DNA from: JAXDBW01 sp034678405 | Lineage (GTDB): Bacteria; Patescibacteriota; Patescibacteriia; UBA10025; JAHIVO01 | Direction: 5' to 3' | DNA length: 20,180 bases | NCBI GenBank assembly: GCA_034678405.1 | Contig: JAXDBW010000013.1 | Location: 1 to 20,180, forward strand | Notes under the pieces: model-generated | Database searches by the model: none | What the model was told of the DNA's origin: nothing | Seen by the model: only the letters and a program-made list of their open reading frames with translations | Part shown: in pieces, positions 7,728 through 13,577 of the stretch | Numbering within the stretch: position 1 is the stretch's first letter | Layout of the letters: each line of letters starts with the position of its first letter | Program-made: the position numbers and the translations under genes

Positions 7728-8958
7728 CGCTGGTCGTATCACCGCGGAATTCTGCGGCGACTGATTTCCGAAAGCCGACTCGATCCGGCGCATGGATACT
7801 GCCGAGTTTCATGAGGGGCCCCTGTACCACGGTCTCCTCCCCATACCTATTATTGAGCTCATCAAGTGCCGCCGCGAGTTCCGGCGACATTTTTTTCTCA
7901 TCAAATAATTTCAACTGGTCCACCCGGGGGCGCAAGCGAAACAGCCCGACCGCAAACCATTTTGGTGTATCGAGCCGGAGGTAGGGCTGGAGAATCTCCC
8001 AGGCGAATTGAAATATCTGTCGGCTATGGATAATTGGGTGATGGAGTTTCTGACTGTGGCCGATCGAGCCGCGGTACTGCAGCGTGGCGTGAAAATAGAT
8101 ACCCTGCGCCTCGAGGTCCTTTTCTCGTAGTCGCCGGCCGGTCCGTTCACACAGCCGCAGCAGCACCGCCTGATGGAACCGAACGTCCCGGGTTGATTGC
8201 CTGAGGACATGGCTATGACCAATCGACTTCGGCGGACGCTTCACCTCTAGGCCCGAGAGTTCGATACCATTGAGATTGGCCCAGAGGTAGTAGCCGCGCA
8301 CGCCCATGCTCGTCATGAGGTTTGCTACGGGATACTGTGCCAGCTGATCGAGCGTCGTGATCCCGAGCCTGGCCAAATGAGCGGCCGTGGCGTCGGCGAT
8401 GCCCCAGGCCTCCTCGACATCCCGCCCTTTGAGATAGGCTGAGAGGTTTGTCGAATCGAGTATCTGAATAGAGCCTTTGGCGGTCGTGTCACTGGCAAAT
8501 TTAGCAAGCCAGCGGGTATGAGCGATACCCATCGAGCAAATCAGCCACTCTCCGACCTCATTCCTGATCCGCTGCTGGATCGTCCGGCCAATCTCCCGGG
8601 CAGCATCTAGAGAATCAACCACTCCAGTCAAATCAAGAAACGCTTCATCGATAGAATATGTTTCTATCTCCTCAGTATACTCCGCGCAGATGCTAAAGAT
8701 GCGTTCACTGGTAGAGCGGTATTTCGGCGGGTCAACCTCGACGAGAATAATGTCGGGACATAGCTCCTTCGCTTCCGGAACGCGGCAACCAGTTTTGATG
8801 CCCACCTGCTTTGCTTCACGCGATGAGGCGATGATACAGCCATGCGGCGTCATCGTCGCTACCACGCCCACGGGTCTGCCTCGCAACCGCGGATTTGCCT
8901 GCTGCTCCACCGAGGCAAAGTAGGACGACATGTCAAAGTGGAGAATTATTCTTTGCAT
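7705..8958 (-). CDS. dinB: Y-family DNA polymerase, DinB/Pol IV type
   Basis: The 417-aa protein begins with IILHFDMSSYFASVE, which gives metal ligand D9 and the steric-gate residue F14. YSIDEAFLD (101-109) gives the other catalytic carboxylates D104 and E105. Palm, fingers and thumb are followed by a little-finger domain from about 240, and VDQLKLFDE near the end fits a sliding-clamp binding motif (QLxLF). It performs low-fidelity synthesis past damaged template bases. In E. coli DinB the position two residues after the first catalytic Asp is also Asp; here it is S11. An acidic tail (SVSEDEMD) closes the protein. The start has no strong Shine-Dalgarno site, and I see no LexA-type box upstream. 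Confidence 0.93.
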   Translation of the reverse strand: MQRIILHFDMSSYFASVEQQANPRLRGRPVGVVATMTPHGCIIASSREAKQVGIKTGCRVPEAKELCPDIILVEVDPPKYRSTSERIFSICAEYTEEIETYSIDEAFLDLTGVVDSLDAAREIGRTIQQRIRNEVGEWLICSMGIAHTRWLAKFASDTTAKGSIQILDSTNLSAYLKGRDVEEAWGIADATAAHLARLGITTLDQLAQYPVANLMTSMGVRGYYLWANLNGIELSGLEVKRPPKSIGHSHVLRQSTRDVRFHQAVLLRLCERTGRRLREKDLEAQGIYFHATLQYRGSIGHSQKLHHPIIHSRQIFQFAWEILQPYLRLDTPKWFAVGLFRLRPRVDQLKLFDEKKMSPELAAALDELNNRYGEETVVQGPLMKLGSIHAPDRVGFRKSVAAEFRGDTTSVSEDEMD

Positions 8959-8968
8959 GTGGTAAGTC

Positions 8969-8997
8969 TTGACAAAATAGATAAAATAATGTAGTCT
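8969..8997 (+). promoter_or_regulatory. promoter of the Cys-rich 196-aa protein gene
   Basis: TTGACA (8969-8974), a 17-nt spacer and TAGTCT (8992-8997). The predicted leader of about 75 nt includes a nested hairpin at 9012-9040 (CTCAG/CTGAG outside, TGAGA/TCTCA inside) and a Shine-Dalgarno site at 9068-9074. Confidence 0.5.
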
Positions 8998-9079
8998 AAT
9001 CGGTTATTAATCTCAGTTGAGAAAAAATCTCATATCTGAGTACTGCTCTTTAACTCTATACCCTAGAAAGAGGTGTAAG

Positions 9080-9670
9080 ATGTCTACGAAAGACACATCC
9101 GCTTCTAAGCAGTATCCTGTCGCGCTTCTGGCGTGCATGATACCGGACGATTGCATGCTACCTGGGCCAGCGCGCATATGCCTCCTGCCCACATTTCTCG
9201 ATACGGCATGGAAATCCATGACTAACGATGAAATTGAATTGGGGGGCAAAGGAGAGGAGCCGTATGCCTCTCAGTTGCGTGAGATCTCCTGCGGTCGTTG
9301 TAACATCGCGGAATGTATTCACAACCGCAATCCACGATGCTCCCGCGACTCCGCCGATCCCCTGGTCAACCTGAAAAATGGCCAGTGGCACGACCGCATC
9401 CAGCGCGGTGACCAGCTCATCGAAGAGTTGAAACCGCGCGATCTGGATCCAGAACACTTCGAGGTAACGGCATTCCACACGGCTTCCCGACGGAACCCTC
9501 GTCTATTTGTGACCGTCAAACGCCGATCCTCAAAAGAGGAAATTGTACTCACTATCGAGGTTGGCGAACGGAAAGTCGCGATCGGGAACCAGGAATACGC
9601 TCTGCTCCCCTTCGAGAGCGTCAGGGGCTTATGGACCACGGCGGTGAAGGAATTCACAACTACGGTCTAG
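9080..9670 (+). CDS. Cys-rich hypothetical protein
   Basis: I recognise no family. The ATG at 9080 is chosen because GAAAGAGGTG lies 5 nt upstream; an in-frame extension to 9017 has no ribosome site and crosses the leader hairpin. The 196-aa soluble protein has a cysteine cluster C71-x2-C74-x4-C79-x-H81-x5-C87 (inside ISCGRCNIAECIHNRNPRC), which could bind zinc or an Fe-S cluster. Three more cysteines lie at 19, 25 and 34. The C-terminal half (125-196) is rich in beta strands and charged residues (RLFVTVKRR, EIVLTIEVGERKVAIG). It is a single-gene unit with its own promoter and a strong terminator. Confidence 0.75.
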   Translation: MSTKDTSASKQYPVALLACMIPDDCMLPGPARICLLPTFLDTAWKSMTNDEIELGGKGEEPYASQLREISCGRCNIAECIHNRNPRCSRDSADPLVNLKNGQWHDRIQRGDQLIEELKPRDLDPEHFEVTAFHTASRRNPRLFVTVKRRSSKEEIVLTIEVGERKVAIGNQEYALLPFESVRGLWTTAVKEFTTTV

Positions 9671-9692
9671 AGGCACCCGGCTCTCAGATACG

Positions 9693-9738
9693 CCTCCTTA
9701 CGAAATTGTACATTGTACTATCGTAAGGAGGTTTTTTT
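9693..9738 (+). terminator. intrinsic terminator after the Cys-rich protein gene
   Basis: A perfect 10-bp stem CCTCCTTACG (9693-9702) / CGTAAGGAGG (9722-9731) encloses a 19-nt loop, which has its own small TACA/TGTA pairing. T7 follows. Confidence 0.9.
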
Positions 9739-9770
9739 ATTGCAAAGAACAATTCATATCAAAATGTAAG

Positions 9771-9799
9771 ATGACGCGAAGCATACTATTTGCTATACT
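9771..9799 (+). promoter_or_regulatory. promoter of the YD-repeat-like gene
   Basis: ATGACG (9771-9776, four matches to TTGACA), a 17-nt spacer and the extended -10 TGCTATACT (9791-9799). The start codon candidates are 13 (GTG 9813) and 16 (ATG 9816) nt behind the -10, so the leader is very short. Confidence 0.6.
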
Positions 9800-9812
9800 A
9801 AAACACTAAACT

Positions 9813-10487
9813 GTGATGAATAATTATATGGAAAACAGAGAAACACCGGAGGGACTCTCAGCTAACGAACAAGCCATCATGGAGAAAGAAATCTCCGGTC
9901 GCTCGCTCCTCGAGCAGCGTCCTGAACTCGCCATGAGTGATAGGGAAAAACAGAGCGATCCTGATGGCCGACTCACCCGCGAGACTATCGTCGGTGAAGA
10001 CGGTCAGCCAGCCTATGAAAAGCGCATTGGGTACGTGCGAGACAAAGACGACGAGGGTAACTGGCAGAATACTGATGAGGTCAAGGCGATCAATGAGCGT
10101 GTCTTCAGTTACAACGCCGATGGCCAGAAAACCTCGGAGGTGGGGACAAATCTCGATCGTGAGCACTCCTGGCAGACGACGTTTGAGTATGACACTGATG
10201 GTAATCCGACGACTGAGCATGGGACCATCACCGAGGGTGATCGCATGGGCGAGACCTGGGTCACCCAGCACTCGACTGAACAGGTCGGTGAGTACACGAA
10301 GAAAACTGAGGCGATGACGATTACAAAAATTACCGATGGCGAAGAGCGTGAAGTAACCGTGACAAAAGTGAACTATCTCGATGCAGATGGTACGACTGTC
10401 TATGGTCGTCAGGAAGCGCTTGATGGTGGCAAATCATTTACCATGAGTTGGGGCGAGAAACCAGAAGTGCTCGCAGCCGAAGCATAA
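9813..10487 (+). CDS. YD-repeat-like hypothetical protein
   Basis: The 224-aa hydrophilic, acidic protein has no signal peptide. From about residue 65 it contains units resembling RHS/YD repeats: FSYNADGQKTSE (98-109), FEYDTDGNPTTE (124-135) and NYLDADGTTVYG (187-198), spaced 26 and about 63 residues apart. True YD-repeat proteins form long beta shells around toxins or surface modules; here only a few units exist, without a toxin or secretion signal. The N-terminal 60 residues are predicted helical and charged. The start could be GTG 9813, ATG 9816 or ATG 9828, all in frame. Function is unknown, and the repeat resemblance is my own visual reading. Confidence 0.7.
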   Translation: MMNNYMENRETPEGLSANEQAIMEKEISGRSLLEQRPELAMSDREKQSDPDGRLTRETIVGEDGQPAYEKRIGYVRDKDDEGNWQNTDEVKAINERVFSYNADGQKTSEVGTNLDREHSWQTTFEYDTDGNPTTEHGTITEGDRMGETWVTQHSTEQVGEYTKKTEAMTITKITDGEEREVTVTKVNYLDADGTTVYGRQEALDGGKSFTMSWGEKPEVLAAEA

Positions 10488-10503
10488 TCATCCCTCCAGC
10501 TGA

Positions 10504-10530
10504 ATCCTTGTCCTAAGCCTGTCGAAGGAT
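10504..10530. repeat. REP-like palindromic intergenic element
   Basis: ATCCTT and AAGGAT pair around TGTCCTAAGCCTGTCGAAGG-type sequence. This closely resembles the family of short intergenic elements with core CCTGAGC..GTCGAAGG that I recall from many bacterial genomes. It sits between convergent genes ending at 10487 and 10547, where it could also act as a weak transcription barrier. A single copy is seen here. Confidence 0.5.
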
Positions 10531-10546
10531 CTCCTTAATCTTCCAG

Positions 10547-10801
10547 TTAACCATCCATTTGGATCTCTCGAAGACTCCATTTCAATGCATACGGGTCATA
10601 CATGAGCACGTATGTATTTGCGCTGTCCGAGACCGCGAAACACCAGTGATATCGATCCCCGACGCGCGTCCGATACACCAGATTTACTTTTTCGATATCA
10701 TACCGTCGACTCCCTCGGCGGATAAATGCTAACGGCGCTACCTGATCATCACGGAAATCAGCTACTACTCTGATAGATTCATTACATTTTTCGACAAGCA
10801 T
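10547..10801 (-). CDS. small protein resembling DUF6504
   Basis: The 84-aa protein is a compact beta-rich domain: IRVVADFRDDQVAPLAFIRRG, RYDIEKVNLVYRTR, YHWCFAVSDSANTYVLMYDP and KWSLREI. This layout (substrate-independent 'PL.F...GR.Y.V..V' followed by 'W.L..I') resembles DUF6504, whose members often lie near Y-family polymerase genes in other bacteria, and dinB lies about 1.6 kb away. The family match is from memory and is tentative. The ATG at 10801 has no Shine-Dalgarno site. It is divergent from the gene at 10882. Confidence 0.65.
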   Translation of the reverse strand: MLVEKCNESIRVVADFRDDQVAPLAFIRRGSRRYDIEKVNLVYRTRVGDRYHWCFAVSDSANTYVLMYDPYALKWSLREIQMDG

Positions 10802-10808
10802 AGAACAT

Positions 10809-10837
10809 TTGACAATGTCACGTACGCACGATACCGT
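10809..10837 (+). promoter_or_regulatory. possible promoter of the 101-aa protein gene
   Basis: TTGACA (10809-10814), a 17-nt spacer and TACCGT (10832-10837, three matches). The -35 is embedded in an 11-nt palindrome TGACAATGTCA (10810-10820), a possible operator in the divergent intergenic region. Confidence 0.4.
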
Positions 10838-10881
10838 AGAGCCATACTGAGTAAACCTATATACTGGAGGAGGCGTATATA

Positions 10882-11187
10882 ATGCATCTCAGCGACTCAA
10901 CGCCCATTTCGCTTGAACACCCCCGATCATCCCAGATCGATCCCCAGCAAACATCCTTCACCATCATGACGCAGGTCCCGCTGCTACTACGGTGTCTGGT
11001 CACTCCAAACATGCCAGCCACGCTCGCTCCCGGCACCTACCCGGCCAATCGTATCTATCGTCCCGATGGTGACTGGATCGTCACGCGGATCGATAATGCT
11101 CTCGTGGGACTTCCCCGAGAGATCTGGGAGCTCTTCAATGATCCTGTCGGGACTCGCTGTGAGGATCGTATGATTCGTGTGTTCTAA
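10882..11187 (+). CDS. hypothetical 101-aa protein
   Basis: No family is recognised. The ATG at 10882 follows a strong Shine-Dalgarno site GGAGGAGG (10866-10873). The N-terminal 45 residues are Pro/Ser/Thr-rich and probably flexible. The C-terminal half (YRPDGDWIVTRIDNALVGLPREIWELFNDP) looks like a small folded alpha/beta domain. It is soluble, without signal peptide or membrane span. The gene is a single unit closed by a strong terminator. Confidence 0.7.
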   Translation: MHLSDSTPISLEHPRSSQIDPQQTSFTIMTQVPLLLRCLVTPNMPATLAPGTYPANRIYRPDGDWIVTRIDNALVGLPREIWELFNDPVGTRCEDRMIRVF

Positions 11188-11195
11188 GGTTCTAA

Positions 11196-11228
11196 CTCCG
11201 GTGTCGTATGTCGGCACCGGAGCGTTTT
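11196..11228 (+). terminator. intrinsic terminator after the 101-aa protein gene
   Basis: A perfect 8-bp stem CTCCGGTG (11196-11203) / CACCGGAG (11215-11222), an 11-nt loop and T5 at 11224-11228. Confidence 0.88.
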
Positions 11229-11289
11229 TATATTGAGTACAGCATAATACTAGTATACCCGAAGAAAAACCGAAAGTCAAGAAGGCTAT

Positions 11290-11323
11290 AAAAAACCCCC
11301 CGAATATAATGCATATCCGGGGG
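11290..11323 (-). terminator. intrinsic terminator of the 83-aa membrane protein gene
   Basis: On the minus strand CGGGGG (11318-11323 on plus) pairs with CCCCCG-type bases at 11297-11302 around an AT-rich loop, followed by T6 (plus A-run 11290-11295). It serves the gene ending at 11390. A second weaker hairpin CACGG/CCGTG lies at 11336-11352. Confidence 0.8.
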
Positions 11324-11389
11324 CTCTGGGTACATCACGGTCGAGGGCCGTGCAGATTTTAGATCGTACCGATCGAGTGGGTAGGCAGC

Positions 11390-11641
11390 TCAAGAATAGT
11401 AAAAAAGGTCTTCGTGAGCGTAGTAGTCATTATCCTCAGAGACACTCTGATATTCATACTGCTCTTCCCACTGTTCCAGTGAGACTATGACTGCCGCGAC
11501 ACCGATGATGACGCCAAAGAAGAAGCCGCCGCAGGCCGGCCAGAATCCATCGAACGTCCAGAGGACAATCATCAGCGTATAGCTGACGGTGAAGCCGACC
11601 ATCCAGAACGCCCGGACGCAGAGATGCAACATGATTCCCAT
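11390..11641 (-). CDS. small two-span membrane protein
   Basis: The ATG at 11641 is preferred over 11653 because GGAGGG lies 4 nt before it. The 83-aa product has two membrane spans (about 10-29 and 34-56, the second Gly-rich: GGFFFGVIIGVAAVIV). An acidic, Tyr-rich tail follows (EQWEEQYEYQSVSEDNDYY). No family is recognised. A promoter and a terminator flank it, so it is a single-gene unit. Confidence 0.75.
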   Translation of the reverse strand: MGIMLHLCVRAFWMVGFTVSYTLMIVLWTFDGFWPACGGFFFGVIIGVAAVIVSLEQWEEQYEYQSVSEDNDYYAHEDLFYYS

Positions 11642-11695
11642 ATCACCCTCCATGATTCACTATAAACAGCTGTTGGTATTTTTGTTACTGATGCC

Positions 11696-11725
11696 ACACT
11701 ACACGAATCCCCCCACGCCCGTCAA
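11696..11725 (-). promoter_or_regulatory. promoter of the 83-aa membrane protein gene
   Basis: On the minus strand TTGACG (11720-11725 on plus), an 18-nt spacer and TAGTGT (11696-11701). The leader would be about 48 nt and holds the GGAGGG ribosome site. Confidence 0.4.
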
Positions 11726-11734
11726 GATCTACGT

Positions 11735-11767
11735 AAAAAAATCCGCGGCACGAGTATCGTACCGCGG
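11735..11767 (-). terminator. intrinsic terminator of the 52-aa gene
   Basis: CCGCGG (11743-11748) and CCGCGG (11762-11767) pair, and ACGA/TCGT extends the stem inside after one mismatch. On the minus strand T7 follows (plus A-run 11735-11741). It lies 25 nt behind the stop codon of the 52-aa gene. Confidence 0.9.
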
Positions 11768-11792
11768 TGCATGATGCCCTGCCGCGACTGAA

Positions 11793-11951
11793 TTACTGCG
11801 GCGCGCCTTCTCCGGACATCGGCATCCCAATCAAATTCAGCGGCCCGCTGTAGACCATAATCCGCGTTTTAATCTTGGGTGGATTGATTTGCTCCGGTCG
11901 GACGAGCGGCAACTTCGAGGTGTGGAGCGGTGTTTGTTTTTTGTCTGCCAT
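11793..11951 (-). CDS. hypothetical 52-aa protein
   Basis: ATG at 11951 begins a 52-codon frame (MADKKQTPLHTSKLPLVRPE... ending MSGEGAPQ). Its reality is supported by a Shine-Dalgarno site (AAGGGAG, 5-6 nt upstream), a promoter at 11999-12027 and a strong terminator 25 nt after the stop. The product is basic and Pro-rich in the first 30 residues, then has a short hydrophobic stretch (IMVYSGPLNLIGMPM). No family is recognised. The small size leaves open whether it is a structural peptide, a regulator or a ribosome-associated factor. Confidence 0.65.
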   Translation of the reverse strand: MADKKQTPLHTSKLPLVRPEQINPPKIKTRIMVYSGPLNLIGMPMSGEGAPQ

Positions 11952-11998
11952 ACGGTCTCCCTTGGCTTCAGGTTAACAAAAAGATGGGCAGCACCTCT

Positions 11999-12027
11999 AC
12001 CCTATCAATCGATATGCTATCCGTCAA
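11999..12027 (-). promoter_or_regulatory. promoter of the 52-aa gene
   Basis: On the minus strand TTGACG (12022-12027 on plus), a 17-nt spacer and TAGGGT (11999-12004). The -35 includes the TGA stop codon of greA, so the two units are packed end to end. Confidence 0.5.
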
Positions 12028-12521
12028 CTAATAGCAATAATCCTAATAGTAACGGAACGACGCCCGAGTTCGGTCGATATCTCTTCTCCGACCCGATGTC
12101 CGAGCAGCGTTTGACCCAGCGGTGAAGTATGAGAAATAATTCCCTGACTCGGATCAGTCTCAGCCGAACCAAGGATAGTATATGTACGTTCTACCCCATC
12201 CACTCTGACCGTTACCGTGTTACCAACGCTGACGCACTGCGTGCCGACTGACTGAATGATAACAGCCTGGCGAATCACCTGCTCAAGCTCGGTAATGCGC
12301 GCGTTGATACCGCGGAGCTTCGCCTTCGCGAGCTGATACTCGGCGTTTTCTGAATAGTCCCCTAGTTCACCGAGTCGCCTGGTTTCCGCGATCGCTCGGG
12401 GACGACTCACGGTCTGGAGGTGTGCTAACTCAACCTGCAACTCGTCGCGTTTAGCGGCCGTCATGTGGGGGTCAACCTGACTCGTAGTGTATTTTCCGGG
12501 TTTGCGTTTCGGGGTTTGCAT
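12024..12521 (-). CDS. greA: transcription elongation factor GreA
   Basis: The 165-aa protein has the GreA/GreB architecture. The N-terminal coiled coil (about 20-90) carries the acidic tip LGELGDYSENAEY (50-62) with D55 and E58, and a C-terminal FKBP-like domain (about 95-165) ends SVTIRIIAIS. Gre factors enter the RNA polymerase secondary channel and stimulate cleavage of backtracked transcripts. The segment ITSHTSPLG-like (IISHTSPLGQTLLG) is the conserved C-domain motif. A basic extension of about 18 residues (MQTPKRKPGKYTTSQ) precedes the usual start; M20 is an alternative start. A promoter with only 6 nt between -10 and ATG 12521 supports the long form as a leaderless message. Confidence 0.92.
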   Translation of the reverse strand: MQTPKRKPGKYTTSQVDPHMTAAKRDELQVELAHLQTVSRPRAIAETRRLGELGDYSENAEYQLAKAKLRGINARITELEQVIRQAVIIQSVGTQCVSVGNTVTVRVDGVERTYTILGSAETDPSQGIISHTSPLGQTLLGHRVGEEISTELGRRSVTIRIIAIS

Positions 12522-12527
12522 AGGTGT

Positions 12528-12556
12528 ACCCTACTATGGACAGATAAATATTTCAA
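12528..12556 (-). promoter_or_regulatory. promoter of greA
   Basis: On the minus strand TTGAAA (12551-12556 on plus), a 17-nt spacer and TAGGGT (12528-12533), 6 nt before the ATG at 12521. This predicts a leaderless mRNA. The -35 abuts the T-run of the terminator upstream. Confidence 0.5.
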
Positions 12557-12591
12557 ATAAAAATGAGTCTCGCGCATAAAGCACGAGACTC
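12557..12591 (-). terminator. intrinsic terminator of the 137-aa membrane protein gene
   Basis: An 8-bp stem GAGTCTCG (12565-12572) / CGAGACTC (12584-12591) has an 11-nt loop. On the minus strand ATTTTTATT follows. It closes the gene ending at 12610. Confidence 0.88.
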
Positions 12592-12609
12592 GGACTGGCG
12601 AGCAGTATT

Positions 12610-13023
12610 TCAGGTAAGGTGCATCCAATAGTAGTTGCACAGTCCTATCGCAAGCCCAGTCAGGAGGGGTGGTATCGTATACGCCAACCAGGTAAAGATC
12701 ATATCCGATCGATGCGTCTCCGGCCAGGGCTTCATCAGGAAACTCATCAGTTGAAACCCGGCGAGGTAAAACGCACCACCGGATATACCGAACGCAATCA
12801 GACCATACTCGTAGAGATGATTGATCGGATACAGTAGGACGAGTATCGCGACACTGAGGGTGCATACACAGATGCCGGCGTGGACCATCTTTCGGTTCCG
12901 AACTGCATCAGATGCACGATACGTCGTTGTCAGTGCCATATAGAGTACGATGCTAACAATGCCAAGAAATGCACCTATTGATCCCCAGGCCAGCGATTTC
13001 CAAAACAGTGAGCTTACCAGCAT
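12610..13023 (-). CDS. four-span membrane protein of unknown function
   Basis: The 137-aa protein has four membrane spans (about 10-32, 48-66, 70-92 and 108-128) joined by short loops; the loop TTTYRASDAVRNRKMVH (33-49) is basic. I recognise no family. The ATG at 13023 follows a near-perfect Shine-Dalgarno site (AAAGGAGG). A clear promoter (13072-13100) and a terminator (12557-12591) make it a single-gene unit. Confidence 0.75.
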   Translation of the reverse strand: MLVSSLFWKSLAWGSIGAFLGIVSIVLYMALTTTYRASDAVRNRKMVHAGICVCTLSVAILVLLYPINHLYEYGLIAFGISGGAFYLAGFQLMSFLMKPWPETHRSDMIFTWLAYTIPPLLTGLAIGLCNYYWMHLT

Positions 13024-13071
13024 GATAACCGGCCTCCTTTCATATAGAGCAACTCAATGAACAATTACCAC

Positions 13072-13100
13072 ACTGTAGCGATAGTATCCCCGCCTGTCAA
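13072..13100 (-). promoter_or_regulatory. promoter of the 137-aa membrane protein gene
   Basis: On the minus strand TTGACA (13095-13100 on plus), exactly 17 nt, and TACAGT (13072-13077, four of six). Its -35 lies 4 nt from the -35 of the opposite promoter at 13105. Confidence 0.7.
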
Positions 13101-13104
13101 ATGG

Positions 13105-13133
13105 TTGACGCATCGCTCTAACTTCGCTATACT
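13105..13133 (+). promoter_or_regulatory. promoter of the structured RNA / 77-aa gene leader
   Basis: TTGACG (13105-13110), exactly 17 nt, and TATACT (13128-13133): five of six matches in each box. This is one of the best promoters in the window. The expected start is near 13140. Confidence 0.75.
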
Positions 13134-13139
13134 CCTACA

Positions 13140-13274
13140 TACCATATGCATTATTCACGAATCACTCTCCAGCACCCGCCAAAAAACGAGGCTCTCATGA
13201 CCCTCGTGGTTTGTGCTGCATAGTGATTTCGAGATAATTCGAAGACTGCCGGCCGCGATGAGGGCCGGTTTTTT
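13140..13274 (+). ncRNA. candidate structured RNA: sRNA or attenuator leader
   Basis: A strong promoter is followed by a long interrupted hairpin and a terminator, all within about 135 nt. Stems, outside to inside, are ATTAT 13150-13154 with 13234-13238; CGAATCACT 13158-13166 with 13222-13231 (one bulge); CAGCAC 13170-13175 with 13213-13218; and AAA..ACGAGG 13181-13191 with 13202-13212 (2x2 internal loop). The apical loop is 13192-13201. The only reading frame inside is 25 codons (13146-13223, MHYSRITLQ...). The SD-bearing gene at 13323 lies downstream and has no convincing promoter of its own, so the RNA could be its 5' leader. A free-standing regulatory RNA is the alternative. I recognise no known RNA family. 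Confidence 0.55.
13249..13274 (+). terminator. intrinsic terminator of the structured RNA
   Basis: CCGGCC (13249-13254) pairs with GGCCGG (13263-13268), with an 8-nt loop GCGATGAG and T6 (13269-13274). The loop bases ATGAG (13258-13262) are complementary to CTCAT (13194-13198) in the apical loop of the rod. Confidence 0.88.
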
Positions 13275-13322
13275 GGTATATCAAAATTACTCATTACACC
13301 CATAATTACCAAGGAGGGACGT

Positions 13323-13556
13323 ATGTCTCCTGAAGAACTGATCACGACGAGCACGGATGACCTCATGCTCACCTTCTGCACTCCGGGTAAAATCGCTCTG
13401 GCAGAAGAAGAGGTACTGATCGCCGCGGAGTTGCTGTCGCGTGATGACCTGACCATCGGTCAGCGACTCTGCATTCGCCGAGTGATGACAGACTGCCGAC
13501 GGCTCTATAACTATCAAGCCATTATGGCAGCTCTACTCAATCAGCGGTATGAGTAA
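13323..13556 (+). CDS. hypothetical 77-aa helical protein
   Basis: No family is recognised. ATG 13323 follows an excellent Shine-Dalgarno site AAGGAGGG (13311-13318). The 77-aa product is predicted almost fully helical, with an acidic N-terminal half (MSPEELITTSTDD, LAEEEVLIAAELLSRDD) and a basic, Tyr-containing C-terminal half (RLCIRRVMTDCRRLYNYQ). It is soluble. The structured RNA and terminator upstream may control it. A strong terminator follows. Confidence 0.72.
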   Translation: MSPEELITTSTDDLMLTFCTPGKIALAEEEVLIAAELLSRDDLTIGQRLCIRRVMTDCRRLYNYQAIMAALLNQRYE

Positions 13557-13577
13557 CCGTCGTTCTTTCTCACTTCT

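Noticed and set aside
9017..9079. Earlier in-frame ATG for the Cys-rich protein
   Set aside because: It has no ribosome site, overlaps the leader hairpin, and the ATG at 9080 has a good SD site.
11654..11792. tRNA or other classical RNA gene in the gap
   Set aside because: The only structure is a terminator; no cloverleaf or CCA-type end could be found here or in other gaps.
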